In this document: one piece after another, positions 47,498 through 60,325 of the stretch | Numbering within the stretch: the first letter of the stretch is position 1 | Layout of the letters: every line of letters starts with the position of its first letter | Source of the DNA: Lumnitzera littorea | Lineage: Eukaryota > Streptophyta > Magnoliopsida > Myrtales > Combretaceae | DNA: 64,000 bases | Assembly (NCBI GenBank): GCA_024138015.1 | Contig: JAMXBB010000006.1 | Coordinates: forward strand, 76,414,135 to 76,478,134 | Reading direction: 5' to 3' | The notes under the pieces: model-generated | Seen by the model: the letters and a program-made list of their open reading frames with translations, nothing else | Database searches by the model: none | Told to the model about the DNA's origin: nothing | Translations under genes and position numbers: made by a program

Positions 47498-48355
47498 TGA
47501 TGCATCTTCGAGGTCGGACACTTGGAGAGGCACCACAACAAAATGAATCGAAAGAAACAAAGAAAAGTTAGTAAAGTCTGAGCAGCTACTGAATGGATAT
47601 GATGCATTACTCGATCCTATTTGGCCTATAATTCTTTAGATGTAACTCACAGGTCTAAATTGAAGGGTTACTCGCCACTACTCTTTACTAAAGAGAATAG
47701 ATAAGAGTTAAAGGATAATGAGAATACTAAGGTTACTTAAATAAGACATGAATAATTTCTGTATGAATGATTAATTGTCTGCGTACAAGTAAGTGGGGTT
47801 TTATATACCCATCAACTAGGGTTACTTTACATGTATAAAAAGAAAAAAAGGGTATTCTTATAATCAGGTTACATAAAATATACTAAAAGGGGTAAAAGAG
47901 AAAGAATAATCAATATGGAAAAGTAAGAATTATTCTGGAATGTTGTGTTAGAAGATACGTATCGCTTGGTGGCTGAACATTAGAAATATGATACATAGTA
48001 GGTGAAATAGAAAAGCATTAACAATTAGGGGACAACTTGATTTGGATCAGGTTGGGGGCTAGCCAATCTTGCTGTAGAGCAGTTAGCATGAGTTAGGGTT
48101 AGATACTTACGGTCAGCTTCGAAATTTAGCTAGGATGGTCTTGGGGCTGTCTTCTTAGTCATCTTGATAAAGCATAGTAGCTTGGTAGGAGCAGGTTTAA
48201 CACATGTAAGGGTTTGGTAGTTAGGTTGGTAGGGGATTAAGTTGGGATAAGAATCTCCATCTCGGATATGGCTTTGAGCTAGTATCTTCTAAGTGAGTCC
48301 TTAGAGTCCTTTAGCTTAGTTATGAGTGATTGGTTTAGGGGCTTGATTCCTATCA
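47498..48355 (-). mobile_element. DA 3' LTR
   Basis: 858 bp, plus strand TGATGCATC...GATTCCTATCA. On its own strand a TATA box TATATAAAA lies at about 47799-47807. It is closely similar to 59471-60325 along its full length and matches 62788-63646 in reverse. Confidence 0.88.
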
Positions 48356-49700
48356 TCTGCTTAGGGGTTAGAAAGATTTGTCCTCAAATCTAGAGTGGTC
48401 TCTACTCCTTCTTCTAGGGCATTTATAGGGTCTTCTTTTGCTAGTTGGTGAGGAATTAGATTGGATACATTGAAAGTGGGGGAGTCACCATAGTTTTCAA
48501 GTAACTCGATCTATTAAGTGTTGCGGTTGACTCTCTTCAAGTTCTTGAACAGACCATTAGCTCAAGGAGATAGTTTGCTTTATCTTAAGTGCGAGAATTG
48601 GTCTTGGTTGAAGTGAATCCATACTAAGTATCCTGGTTAAAAAGTGATAGTTTGGCGACCTCGGCTACTAATCTCATGTTGTTTCTGATTGAACTTAGTG
48701 ATCTTCCTGGTTATAGACTGGTGTAGCGCTTGCAATTCTTGGGCTTGATCAACTTTGAATTGATTCTCTTCGGCAGTTGTTGGGGTACCGATCATATTTA
48801 GGGGAATAGTAGGATTAAGGCCATAGAAGACCTCGAATCGGGTCTTCCTAGTGGTGCTATGGATACAAATCCCAGTCCTTCGAGTACTTTCCTACAACAG
48901 CTTTGAGTAAGTTGCTTAGCATCTTATTCTCCACTTCAATTTGGCCATCAGTCTGAGGCTAGCTATTGGAGCTGAATATAACTTTAGTTCCAATTCTTCT
49001 CCAAAAAGTTTTCCAAAAATAACTCAAGAATTTTGTGTCTTGATTTGAAACGATAGTCTTTGGCACTCCATGCAGTCAGATAACTTCTTGCAAAAACAGA
49101 TCAGCAATATATAGTGCATCATTAGCTCGATGGCATGGAATGAAGCGCACCATTTTGCCAAAACGGTCTACTATGACTAAGATAGAGTCTTTCTCATTGG
49201 ATGTCCGAGGCAACCCTAGGTTAAAGTCCATACTGAGGTTAGCATCGGTAAGGGCATGTATTCTTTATGTAGCTCCCTTTTCCCCTTAGCTTGCTTGCAC
49301 ACTTCACAACTATCAACTACCTTGTGGATATCCTTAGCCAAACTAGGCTAGTAAAAGTTTTCCTTCAACAAATTAGTTGATTTGGTTTCTCCAGGATGAA
49401 TAGATAATCTACTACAATGAGCTTCCCTAACTAATAGCTCATGCATAGAACAGTTTGGTATACATAGCCTTTGGTCCTTAAATAGATAGCCTTCCTTAAG
49501 ATAATATCCCTTAATAGCAATTCCATCCTTGCCCTGCTCTATGATAGGGCTGAAATGAGGATCATGAGCGTATTGCTCAGTAATGAGTGAGAATTTCAAT
49601 AATTTTTCCTGCAAAGTGGTTAGTAATGTTTGTTGTTGCGATAGAGCATCGGTGATCACATTTATGCTTCCTTTCTTGTACCAGATGACGTATGAGAACC
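48356..49700 (-). pseudogene. DA integrase, broken
   Basis: The N-terminal part (49707-49348) is open, with LCIPNCSMHELLVREAH (histidine pair region). After a stop the zinc-binding DSCEVCKQAK follows at about 49285-49310. The core fragments contain LPRTSNEKDSILVIVDRF (about 49215-49160), VPKTIVSNQDTKF and PQTDGQIEVENKML, so the acidic residues are largely visible. The C-terminal part ends NYGDSPTFNVSNL..., DLRTNLSNP and a stop just before the 3' LTR. No chromodomain is seen. Stops and shifts are frequent. Confidence 0.75.
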
Positions 49701-49716
49701 CTTCCATAAACTTTAA

Positions 49717-50290
49717 TCACTTAGCTTGTCTTTTCAAGAGTTTGTTCTGACTCCTAAGATGTTTTAAAGACTCATGGTTTGTATAAATAACAAACTTTCG
49801 TGGAAACAAATAGTATTGCCAAATAGTAAGGGCTCGGTAAAGAGAATATAACTCTTTCTCATACATGGAATGGTTCAAGGTATTATCATTAAGCTTCTTA
49901 CTAGGGTAGGTGATGGGTCGTTGCTCCTGTATTAGGACGGCACCAATTCTAACTCCCAATGCATCATATTCTAACTCAAAGGGCTTGTCAAAGTTTGGTA
50001 GTAATAGGATAGGGGTAGAGGTGAGCTTTTCCTTGATCTCCTTGAAGTTCTGTTTAGCTCTATTGTTCCACCAGAACCCATCACCCTTCTTAGTCAGCTT
50101 GGTAAAGGGGGCGGTTATGGTATTGAAGTTTTTGATGAATTACCTATAGAAAGAAGCTAAGCTATGAAACTTCAATTTTCAGTAGCACTTTTTGGCATCG
50201 ACCATTCTAAGACAGCTTGGATCTTCTCTTCATCTACTTAGATTCCTTTCCTTGACACTACAAACCTAAGGAAAATCACTTAATCTTGAC
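49717..50290 (-). pseudogene. DA RNase H and RT connection, broken
   Basis: The open run 49959-49717 holds IGAVLIQEQRPITYPSKKLN, YEKELYSLYRAL and FVIYTNHESLKHL. The RNase H glutamate is present, but the aspartate of the T-D-H-x-S-L-K motif reads asparagine (TNHESL). RT connection residues lie to the right, toward 50290. Confidence 0.75.
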
Positions 50291-50710
50291 ATAATGTACA
50301 CTTTTTCAAATTCCCATATAACTTCTCAATTCACAAAATGTCAAATACTACTCGGAGATGTTGAACATGGTGGCTCGGGTCGATACTGTATACTAATATG
50401 TTATCAAAGTATACGACTACACATCTTCCGATAGGGGTACATCTCATGTTTTATTAACCTAATGAATGTGCTCGGTGTATTAGTAAGTCCGAACGGTATA
50501 ACTAACCATTCTTAGAGTCCATGCTTAGTCTTGAAGGAAGTTTTTCACTCATCACCTGGTCTTATACGTATTTGGTGGTAGTCGCTTCGCAAATCAATCT
50601 TCAAAAACATTTTGGCACCATTGAGTCATCTAGCATGTTGTTAAGCATTGGTAACAGATATTTGTATTTCATAGTAATTCGATTGATTGCTCGGCTATCG
50701 ATACACATAC
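50290..50710 (-). pseudogene. DA RT palm region, left part
   Basis: Minus-strand reading gives RT fragments including a degenerate V-x-F-D-N-I-L-V-Y block around 50410-50385 and LDDQVMSEKLPSRLSM-like sequence around 50570-50530, in several frames. It is cut at 50710 by the solo LTR and continues at 53214. Confidence 0.6.
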
Positions 50711-53213
50711 TGTAAACCTCGTAAAATGTGGTGTGAATCTCAAACTAAACCCAAATAACTTTATGAGTCAATAAGGCTGTACATATTAAAAACTTTATTC
50801 AAAATTATAAACTTTGAACTACTTTAATAAGAAAAACCTTAAAATACTAGTTAAAACCCTAAACACATGTTAAGATTCTAAACCCTAGATATGAGTAAAT
50901 ACTGGAGATTTTACTTAAATATGATAAAAACTCTAAGACTTAAAATTTAAGCTTATAAAAGTACCAATTTGTTACGAAGACGATAAAATCCTAATTGAGC
51001 CAAATAATTCAACAATATGCCGAATTGCGTAAAATCGCTAGCCAATGATTAGAGATAACTTCTAAATACTTATAAATGTAAAAATATTAAGTTAANAGAT
51101 ATACGTATGTATACATGTACTAAGTATGTTAAGTATGAGTATAATTATTAATATGTTAAGTATAATGATATAAAGAAGAATATATCTGTACATATATGTG
51201 TATAAGTACATATAATAAAATACTAAATATAAGTACATAGAATATAATGAAATGTACATATACATATAATGGGCTGAAATCCATAGTACATAATTAAGGC
51301 CCATAATCTATTAATTAATTAAATATAATAATATATAAATATAACTAATAATAATATAAAATTTAAGAAATATAAAAATCAAGAAAACTCAATAAAGTGC
51401 CCGTAGAATAGCCAAATTATGCTACGTCAGTAATATATCTCAAATAAATAATTAAACTGAAAATTTCAAAATAATTAAAGAATAATAATAAAATTAATTA
51501 ATTAATAATAACAAAATTATAATAATTAGAAAATTAAGTTTAAAATAGGAAAATAACGACATCAATATAAATTGAAATTAAAAATAAGAAATTATAAAAA
51601 TATAAAATTTAGAAATTATTAAATCATAAAATAATATAGAAAATTGAAAACTAACAAATAAAATAATTTGAGTCAAAATAATTAAATTTGTAGCAATTAA
51701 AATAATTAAATTTATAGCAATTTAAGCTTATCTTAAAAAATGCAAGTTTTAACATCTAAAACGAACCTCGCTATATGAAATATGCTTGAAAATAATAAAA
51801 ATTGACCATAAGATTATAAATAACGGAATTAGAATAGAAAAATTATACGCGTTTAACAAAAGAGCTCAAACTAGTGAAATTTAATAGAAATATAGGTAGA
51901 TTTAGATAAATAGGTACATAGGGTAGTTAGTTTACTTAGATATTTATTATCTTTCCTTATTTTCAAATTAACAAGTGATCTAACACGAGCATAGACTTTC
52001 CTGAGGATTATTATGTTCCTTGACCAGTGTCATGGTTGAGTGAGTACTCTTTATGATTTTATACATGTTTGTACTTGCAGTTAGTGAATATTAATTGTTA
52101 TGAATAATTGAATGATGTGTGGGGTTGCGTTATGCGTGTGAATATAATTGCTTAACAAGTGGTGAAATTACATTGAAATATAATAACTTGCTGTTTGTTG
52201 CATAGTAGATTCAGTAGGAATTGATTTATCTGTGAATTTGGTTGGTCATGTAATAATTGGACCTAAGTATATTAGACTTGAATAAACTAAATCAGATCAT
52301 GCATAAACATGCATTGCATAATTAATTCTGACCATCACATCATATAGAGGTAGTGAGAGGCTATACAGGGGTTGATAATTTTTTATTATAGTGTTTTAGT
52401 ATGGTGCACATGAACAATGTGAACTTACCTTAGCTTATGGGATTATTAGGTGTTAGAGGCACTAACTAATTGGCTAAGAGTCGAGTCTAAAGGCCTTTAT
52501 TTAGGGGTAAGTGTGGACTGTGAGAGTCTACTTACAATTATACCTAAAACTTAATTTTTGATTGAAACTAACTAACAACTAACGATTTTGACTTGAATAA
52601 GAAATGTAGAATTTTGTAGTGAAATAAGTTCAAGTATAATACCTAGATTTGACTAGTACCATGTATACTCCAACCCCGACTTTGGAAGGCGTTAAATTTG
52701 AGTTATATATAATACTTAGTCAATTGTATGTATTTGTGTGGCATATTAAGTGAACATGCATATAAATGTTTGAATTAATTTTTGTATAACTTACTTATTT
52801 TTGTTCATTATACTTGGTCAAGGTATGCCTGAGGTCAGTTTAATGTTTTGGGGTATGAATGTAAGCTGGAGAGAAGAGCGAACTTATGTACAGTATGACT
52901 TTATTATAGATGTGTAATAATTTATGTAATGTTTTACAGTAGTTAGTTCAATAACTTTATCCTATTGTAGATTATTAACTAGTCTTTTGAAACTATAAGT
53001 TCTGTAATATTACAGTAGCTGTGATGTATTATAAATTTTATGTTATATAAGCTGTGTTGTAATATTATCTTTATCTGCATACCTTTGGGTAGATGATCGT
53101 AGTAGCAGCCTTATATGTCATATAAAAGGTCATTGATTGGAAGGGTAACCAATCTATGGTTTTTTATGCAATATACGGTGCCTACTACGATTAGGTTGCT
53201 CTCGGATCATGAT
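50711..53213 (-). mobile_element. solo LTR S1 (2503 bp)
   Basis: The edges are TGTAAACC (left) and GATCATGATA (right). Flanks CATAC (50706-50710) and CATGC (53214-53218) form a five-base target duplication. The homologous unoccupied site in DB is at 60698-60702 (CATGC). No internal region accompanies it, so it is a solo LTR made by recombination between the two LTRs of an element. It is the same family as S2 in the opposite orientation: its right 120 bases match the left end of S2 in reverse. One undetermined base (n) at 51096. Confidence 0.88.
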
Positions 53214-54300
53214 ACATGCATCATGAACCATCCTTCTTTGGAATAAGCAAAGTTGGTATCACGGAAGGGCTCATGCTCTCCCTTACATATCTTTACTCCA
53301 TAAGTTCATCCACTTGTCTCTTTAGCTTGACAGCTTGCTCATGGTTCATTCTATGTGGAGGTCGGTTTAGCAGGGTAGCACCTAGCTATAGATTAATATA
53401 CTGCTCTATGCCTTGGACTAGAGGCAATCCTTTCGATAACTCTTTAGGAAATAGATTGGAAAACTTATTTAGCAGGCTTTGGATCTCATCAAGAACGTCC
53501 TTAAAATCTCTCATCTCCAACAATCTTCTAACCAATAGGAATATAGGCTCTTTAGCCTTCTTAGCAGCTTGAAGCTCTCTTTAGCTCATCACTAAGGTTT
53601 TCTTCTTATTGGCTCAGGTGAGCTGATTATGGGTCTCAGTCACTTAGAATGGGGTTATGGGCTGTTACACAATCTTCTTTCCATCCTTAACAAAGGCATA
53701 TGTGTTTTTATACCTGTCGTGAGTTATACGTCGGTTAAACAACCAATGTAATCTAAGTAGTAGATGTAAAGCTCCCATTGGACAACATCGTGATCTACTT
53801 CGTCTCTATACATGTTCCCAACATTGAACGGCATAGTTACTTGTTCAGTTATGTGCAAAGCAACTTTATCATGAAGCTAATGCAGTTTGTATTGTTGGGT
53901 ATGCTTTTGGGTTTGTAGACTTAACTTCTGCATAAAAGATTGTGCAACAATGTTAGTACATTTTCCCCTGTCTACTATAATGGTGCACAATTGCCCTTTA
54001 ATAGTGTAATTGGTGTGGAATAAATTTTCCCTTTAGTCTTCCTCGAAGCTCGGTAAGGAACTCAGTATTCGTCTTAAGACAAGGGTCATCTTTTCTCCTT
54101 AGTTGGCATAGATGCAGGTCTCCTCTTACCCTTTAACTTCGGCCTTTCCAATATCCTTTTCCTCCCTAAGCTCGCTTTCGTTGGTGTTATCCATTATAGC
54201 TCCTCGAAGATTAATTGTTGATAAATAGATAATTTATAAATAGATCAAAATTATATACTACTCTATAATTAGATATTGCTATATTAATAGTTATGCTTTA
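53214..54300 (-). pseudogene. DA RT start and protease, broken
   Basis: The RT start (53214 to about 53580) reads MNHEQAVKLKRQVDELM-like sequence and matches DB 60700-61070. Protease follows: CTIIVDRGKCTNIVAQSFMQ at about 54000-53940, where the catalytic D-G-G-S type motif of this family reads D-R-G-K, then the TEQVTMPFNVGNMYRDEV region at about 53860-53800. Stops are present. Confidence 0.65.
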
Positions 54301-55369
54301 TTTTCCATTTTATTATAATTAAACTTATTTAATTGAATTTATTTGAAATTCGACTTTTCTATGCACCATGATACGTTGGTTTTGGACATTTTACAACCAT
54401 ATGTTTGAAGCTTAAGCATTTAAGGAACTTCATCTTGCTGGTCTTCCGTTCGGAGGTTTGTCCTCTCTCATATGTCCTTAAGATTAGTTTGGCCTTAGGA
54501 TCAGTTTGGCCATAGCTTTGTTGGACTAGCCTATTTAACCCTGTTGGCTTACTTGGCTATCGTTAGGTCGGTCATTCCTTTCCTCAGCTTGGTATAACCT
54601 CTTTAGCCTAGCTTGAATAGGCTGACGTGCAATTGAGGTTCGTGAGAATGTTGGCCCAGGTCGACTCGGAGCACTTCTTTGCTTTTCAACCTTCTGTGCT
54701 ATCTTAGTCGATTCTTCAAAGGTATAAAACCTTTGCACATCCACAATGTTGCAAATCTCAAATCTAAGTCTACAAATGAACCTCGATACTGTACGAGCCT
54801 CAGATTCTTCTACGTTAGCTCAGATTATAAGCATTTGGAACTCTCTTACGTAATCATCAACTGTTTGGCCTCTTAGGCTGAGTTCTTGTAACTTTGCAAA
54901 CATATCCTATAAGTAGGTCTTGGGCACAAATCAACCTCTTAACAATCTTTTCATCTCATCCTAGGTCCTTACACCTCATCTTCTGTCCCTTGCCTTAGTT
55001 GCATTTAGATTTTTTCACCACACAGTAGCATACCTAGAAATCTCAAGTGCAGCAAGTCAGACTTTCACAGCTTTTGTATATCCATAACAATCGAACACCT
55101 TCTCCATCTTCTCTTCCCACTCCAAATATTCATTTGCATCTCCACTTCTATTGAAGGGTGGGATTTGGACCTTGACATTATCTAGTTTTCGAGGAGCTTA
55201 GGGTCCTCGCTCCTATGCTTGGTAATAACTGGCCTCTTCTTCCTCCTCTCCATACTTTTCAGCATCACCCTCATCTTCATCTTCCTTAATTTCTTCTAAC
55301 TCTAATCTTTGTTTAGTAGCTTGATCTACAACTCCTCCAACTTGAGGGGTTGAACTAGACAATGGGCTT
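54300..55369 (-). pseudogene. DA gag, broken
   Basis: Minus strand from 55369: an acidic linker (EDEDEGDAEKYGEEEEE), VQIPPFNRSGDANEYLEWEE (about 55170-55110), and KAVKVCLAALEISRYATVWW, then LSLRGQTVDDYVREFQML at about 54885-54830. This is the usual layout of plant gypsy gag. A basic linker follows at 54744-54535. The first seven codons lie beyond the solo LTR at 58889-58870. Confidence 0.7.
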
Positions 55370-58300
55370 TGTCATGACCCGAGGGTGGCTTAGTTGTAGC
55401 AAATGCCATATATCATAAAAAAGACTATAGATTGGTTTCCCTTCCAATCATGGATTTTTTATATGATATACAAGGTTACTGCAACCACTAGCTTCCCAAG
55501 AGTAATAAGATAAAATGATATCATAACATATATATATATTTACATAATATTTAGATCCAAATGATTACACTAAACAAAAGATACAATACTCTAGGTTAAA
55601 AGTAAAGTAGCTACATAAGTTCATAACAAAGTTGCACATTAGGTCTACATATATTCCTTCGACGCTCAAATTGATTCACTTTTGCCTAAAATCTCGTACC
55701 CACCTCTAGCATCTAGTAGCCATCATGTATAAAAGGATAGTCTTGCAACAAAAGCCTACAAGAGTATAAGTTAATAGCTTAGTGAGTTAATCTCTCAATC
55801 ATATCGATAAACAAGTTATAAATATATTAAATTCAAGCATATGTATGCATGAACAAGAAGAATGCCAATTAGATACATACAGATAACCGGTACAATACGT
55901 AACTTAGATTTAATGCCTCTAAAGTTAGGGCTGGAGTATACACAGTACTAATTAGATTCGGGTATTATACCATAACTTGCTTTATTATGAAACTCCGTGT
56001 TTCATATTCAATTAAATCAATTTATTTATTTTTAATAAAAAACCAAGCTCTAAGTATAATTGTGAGTAGGCTCCTGCAGTCCACACTCACCCTTAAACGG
56101 AGTTCTTTGGACTCAACCCTTAGTCGCGTAGTTAGCGCCTCCAATGCTTAGTGTTCTTATGGGTTAAGGTAAGGTTATATTGTATGTATACACCATACTA
56201 AACCATTATATTCATAAAATTAACAAGCTTCCGGTATGGCCTCTCCCTACCTTCGTCTAATATAATGGTCAAAATTAATTTATGCAATGCATGTTCCAAT
56301 TTACTTAATAAGTCAAATATAATTAAGTCTGATTATTGTATGACCAGACAATATCACAAACAGTACATTTTCTATCCAATCTAATATGTAACAAATAATT
56401 CGTTATCAGTATTTAAAGTAATTTCACCATTTAACAAGTAATAACATACACATACATTTCTCGACCCTACACAACATCCAATTAATAGCATTATTTAAGT
56501 TCACTAACAACAAATACAAACAAGCATAGAATCTTAGAAATTACTCACTCGGCCATGATGTCTCTTGCACATCCTAGTAATCCTCAGGAGGATCTGAACC
56601 TATGTTAGGATCACTTTATTATTATAAAATAGAAATGGTAATGAGTAACTAAGTAAACTAGTTATCCTAAGTAATTGCTTACCTAAATCTACTTAGGTTT
56701 TCTATTAGTTTTCCCTTAATTAAACTTTTTTATTAATTTTATATAACTTTTTCATTTTATATTCGATATTTATGAGCTTATAGTTGATTTTCATCGTTTT
56801 TGGACATACGTTTACATAGCGGGGTCCACTTTAGACGTTAAGACTCGCGTTTTATGATATAGGCTTAAAGTATTATAAATTTAGTTGTTTTGACTTAAAT
56901 ATTCTTATTTATTACTTTTGTATCTCATTTTGTTAATTTATGCTCTAATTAATTACTAAATTCTTATATTCTTATAATTTTGAACTATTACTATTATTAT
57001 TAGATGCATATATATAAGATTAACATAAATTGACAAATGCCTTATGGGCCTATTATGGGTTTCAGTCGATGCATACATATATACTTGTATGTGATTATTT
57101 AATTATATTACATTAAGTACTTATATTATAACATACATATGTATTCATTTTGTACTTAGATATTTAAGTACCTTATGTGTATGTCCATATGTATATACTT
57201 TTAGTATATTAGTACATGTACTTGTACATATACTTATAGGTATATTATTATTATACATATATTTATACATGTATTTATGTATTGTTACATACGTATATTT
57301 ATACATATTTTTTGTATTTTCAAGGTATAATTTTAAGGAATTTCTATATAATTTATATATGCATATACTCATGATTTTGGTTTGTATACCCTTATGTATA
57401 TGCCTAATATTCTTAATATACTTAGTTATGTACACAAGAAATATATATATATATATATATATGTGGACATGTATATATGCGTATATATATGTTCCTAGTC
57501 TTATTTATGTGTACATATACTTATACTATGTATTCTCCTAGAACTTATACATACATACTCCATATATGTAAGTATACCATATGTACACATGTGTTCCTAC
57601 ATTTACACACATATATAGGTATTCCTATATGTATTAATAGATATGTACATAATATATGAATTTTGGAAAAACCAAGATTATGCATGTAACTTCACTATAT
57701 GTATACATGACTTTTAGGGTCATTTCCTAAAACATAAGCTAAGTACTTACTAATACTATAAGTATATTAGCTCATAAATCAAATGAAAGGAGAACATAAA
57801 CATGTTTTATATAAAATATTAATATGAGCATATTATATGTACCTCTTTCTCCTTCTAAATATGGGTGAGGAGTTGTACTATTGGATGTAGTAGTGTGTAG
57901 GTTAATAGTTAGGGGAATGAAAGTGAAAATAAAATGCTATAAGAAGGGAAAAGAAGAGAGGGATGCCATGGTTTGGAGAAGGGAATAAAAGTGTGTTTTT
58001 GTTGTGTTTAAATGTGTAGGAAAAGAAAAATGAAGTGGGTTCTAGAAGGGGGATTGTGTGGATGGTAATAAGGGGGAAAGAAAAGGAAAAAAAAAAAAAA
58101 AACAAGGAAAAAGAAAAGAATTCCATAGAAAAAGAAAGAGGATTCTAGGTGAAAATGACATGTGTTGACTTAGTTGATATTTCGACTTGGTCAACTCTTG
58201 CAATTTGCATGTAATTCCATATATTTTTAGAAATGAACATAATTAGAAGAAAAGTTAAAGAAAGAGGAAAAGTAAGAAATTAAATAAAATAATTTGTAAA

Positions 58301-58869
58301 TCAACTATTGGAACTTTCCCTAAACATTTGTAACAATATAGATAAGATTTAGTAACATACTTAATATAACTAGCATGAAAAGTATAATTTAGAATACTAA
58401 CAATTACTATATATGGTTTAAATATCAACCAAACCCTTAAACCTACATAATACTAGCTTATTTGTATGATTATAAGGTTAATATTATCTATAATGTAATA
58501 TCATAGTTTTTTATAAATTGATTTTGTATGTATACATTTATGAGGAATTAGAAGTTATCTTTAATCATTGGTTAATGATTTTATGTGGTTTAGCATATTG
58601 TTGAGTATATATGCTCGATTAGGGTTTTTAGTGTAATTGTAATGAATGAGCACATTTATAAGCTTAAAGTTAGGGTTTTAGGGTTTTTATCACTTTCAGA
58701 TGCAATCTTTAGTGTTTATGCACACTTAGGGTTTAATATATTTATATATGATTAGGTCTTCGATTATTATATTAGGGTTTTTATCTTATCTAGCCTTGTT
58801 AGCTCTTAAGGTTGTCTAACAAACTTGAGTTTAATCTAGGATTTGGATTAGAAATTTTAAGGGTTTATA
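55370..58869 (+). mobile_element. solo LTR S2 (3500 bp)
   Basis: It starts TGTCATGACCCGAGG and ends GGGTTTATA. Flanks GGCTT (55365-55369) and GGCTC (58870-58874) form a five-base target duplication. The unoccupied homologous site in DB is GGCTC at 62662-62666. It sits in codon 7 or so of DA's gag. It is the same family as S1 but about 1 kb longer; the extra length includes AT-rich alternating sequence at 57000-57660. Open frames inside are composition effects. Confidence 0.88.
57000..57660. repeat. alternating TA/TG/CA-rich tract with (AT)n
   Basis: Dense ATACATATA, GTACATAT and TATGTATAC motifs, with a pure (AT) run at about 57440-57461. Short palindromes are frequent. This accounts for the open frames on both strands here. 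Confidence 0.75.
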
Positions 58870-59470
58870 GGCTCAGCCACCTTAGTCATAACCTCTCTCT
58901 TGAATATTTTTGGGTGAGTTATACGGCGTATACCTTAGGGTTATGGGCTATTAACTTGCGTTGTTGTGATTAGACTTTCAATAAGGTTAGTGAGTTTGTC
59001 AAGTTTGTCATCAACTAACTCAGGGTGTTGCTACCATTATGACCATGACTAGGTTAAGCACCACTACTCTGGTCACTGATAACATCTTTGAACACTTGAA
59101 TCTGACATGGTACAATGTTTCTAAAATAGATTAACAACACAATATACAAAAAAAACAATGCTTTCATACTTCCCAAAACCTTGACTAATACACCAACAAT
59201 TTTAATACCCAATAACAACTTGAATAGAATTGAGATGAACTTGCTTTGCTGTTGTAGAGAAAAATAGGGCAAGAACAGAGTAACAATGAAATCACATTTA
59301 TCAACACACAAATCTTCACTACATAGCTCACAATTCCAAACTCACTTCACATAAACATACTGTAGTAGCTATGGAAGGAACATAGTAGCTACAAACAATA
59401 AAGTAAACCAAAAACTTCATTGCAACTTCACATACTTCCTTTCGGAATTGTTCTCTAATACTAACAAAGC
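58870..59470 (-). mobile_element. DA 5' leader and gag start
   Basis: The gag ATG lies at 58887-58889 on the minus strand, followed by TKVAEP before the solo LTR. The leader to its right is non-coding; the part 59054-59470 matches 63647-64000 in reverse. An 85-codon frame at 59054-59311 is hydrophobic, but the matching region at 63647-64000 does not keep it open, so it is not treated as a gene. Confidence 0.7.
59453..59463 (-). other. DA primer-binding site, decayed
   Basis: The minus strand reads TAGTATTAGAG, which is TGGTATCAGAG with two transitions, a few bases inside the LTR edge at 59471. The same decayed form is found beside the LTR at 63646. Confidence 0.7.
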
Positions 59471-60325
59471 TGATGTATCTTCGAGGTTAGACATACGAAG
59501 AGGCACTACAACGAAACAAATTGAAAGAAACAAAGAAAAGCTAGCAAAGTCTGGACAGTTACTGAATGGATATGATGCACCACTTGATCTTACTCGGCCT
59601 ATGACTTGCCGAATGTGATTCACCAGTCCAAACTAAAGGTTCACTCACCACTACTCCTTGCTAAAGAGAATAGATTAGAGTTGAAGGATAATGAGAACAC
59701 TAAGGTTACTTAAAGGGGACGTGAATAATTTTTGTATGAATGATTAATTGTTTGTATACAAGTAAGTGGGGCTTTATATACTCATCTACTAAGGTTACTT
59801 TACATATATGAGAGAAAAGGGTATTCTTGCAATTAGGTTACATCAAATATACTAAAAGGGGAAAAAGAGACAAAGAATATTCAGTATAGAAAAGTAAGAA
59901 TCATTCTAGAATATTATGTTAGAAGACACGTGTCGCTTGGTGGTTGGACATTAGAAATATGATATGCAGTAGGCAAAATAGAAAAATGTTGGTAATTAAG
60001 GGTTGACCTAAGCTGGATTAGGTCGGGGGCCAACTAGTCTTGCTGTAGAGCAATTAGCTTAAGTTAGGGTTGGATGCATATGGTTGGCTTCGGAATTCAG
60101 CTTGGATGGTCTTAGGGTTGTCTTCTTGGCTATCTTGATAAAGTATAGTTGCTTAGCAAGAGTAGGTTTGACGTACTTAAGGGTTTGGTAGTCAAGTCAG
60201 TAAGGGATCAAGTTAGGATAAGAATCTCCATTTCAGATATAGCTTTGAGCTAATATCCTTTGAGTGAGTCTTAGCAGTCTTCTAGCTCAATTGCGGGTGA
60301 TTGGTCTAGGGGTTGATTCCTATCA
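59471..60325 (-). mobile_element. DA 5' LTR
   Basis: 855 bp, plus strand TGATGTATC...GATTCCTATCA. On its own strand a TATA box TATATAAAGC lies at 59771-59780. It is followed on the right by the target duplication ATACT. Confidence 0.88.

Larger units (their letters stand above)
47498..60325 (-). mobile_element. DA: full-length Ty3/gypsy element nested in its own family
   Basis: Both LTRs (59471-60325 as 5', 47498-48355 as 3'), a primer site, gag, protease, RT, RNase H and integrase are present on the minus strand. The flanks ATATT (47493-47497) and ATACT (60326-60330) form a five-base target duplication with one transition. Without the two solo LTRs (2503 and 3500 bp) that landed in it later, the element is about 6.8 kb, a normal size. 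It sits inside the RT region of DB: joining the sequences on its two sides restores an order seen intact in DA's own RT at about 50245-50280. All ORFs are broken. Confidence 0.85.

Noticed and set aside
51096..51096. single ambiguous base (n)
   Set aside because: A sequencing or assembly uncertainty, not biology.
53216..53572. 118-codon frame, plus strand
   Set aside because: It is antisense to the RT start of DA. The homologous DB sequence does not keep it open.
57145..57659. several overlapping 60-96 codon frames on both strands
   Set aside because: They arise from alternating TA/TG sequence inside a solo LTR. The translations are Tyr/Ile/Met-rich without domains.
57902..58126. Phe/Ser-rich 74-codon frame, minus strand
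   Set aside because: Reverse of a purine-rich stretch in S2 including an A run; no domain.
59054..59311. 85-codon hydrophobic frame, minus strand
   Set aside because: It is leader sequence of DA. The matching DC sequence (63647-64000) differs in length and does not preserve the frame.
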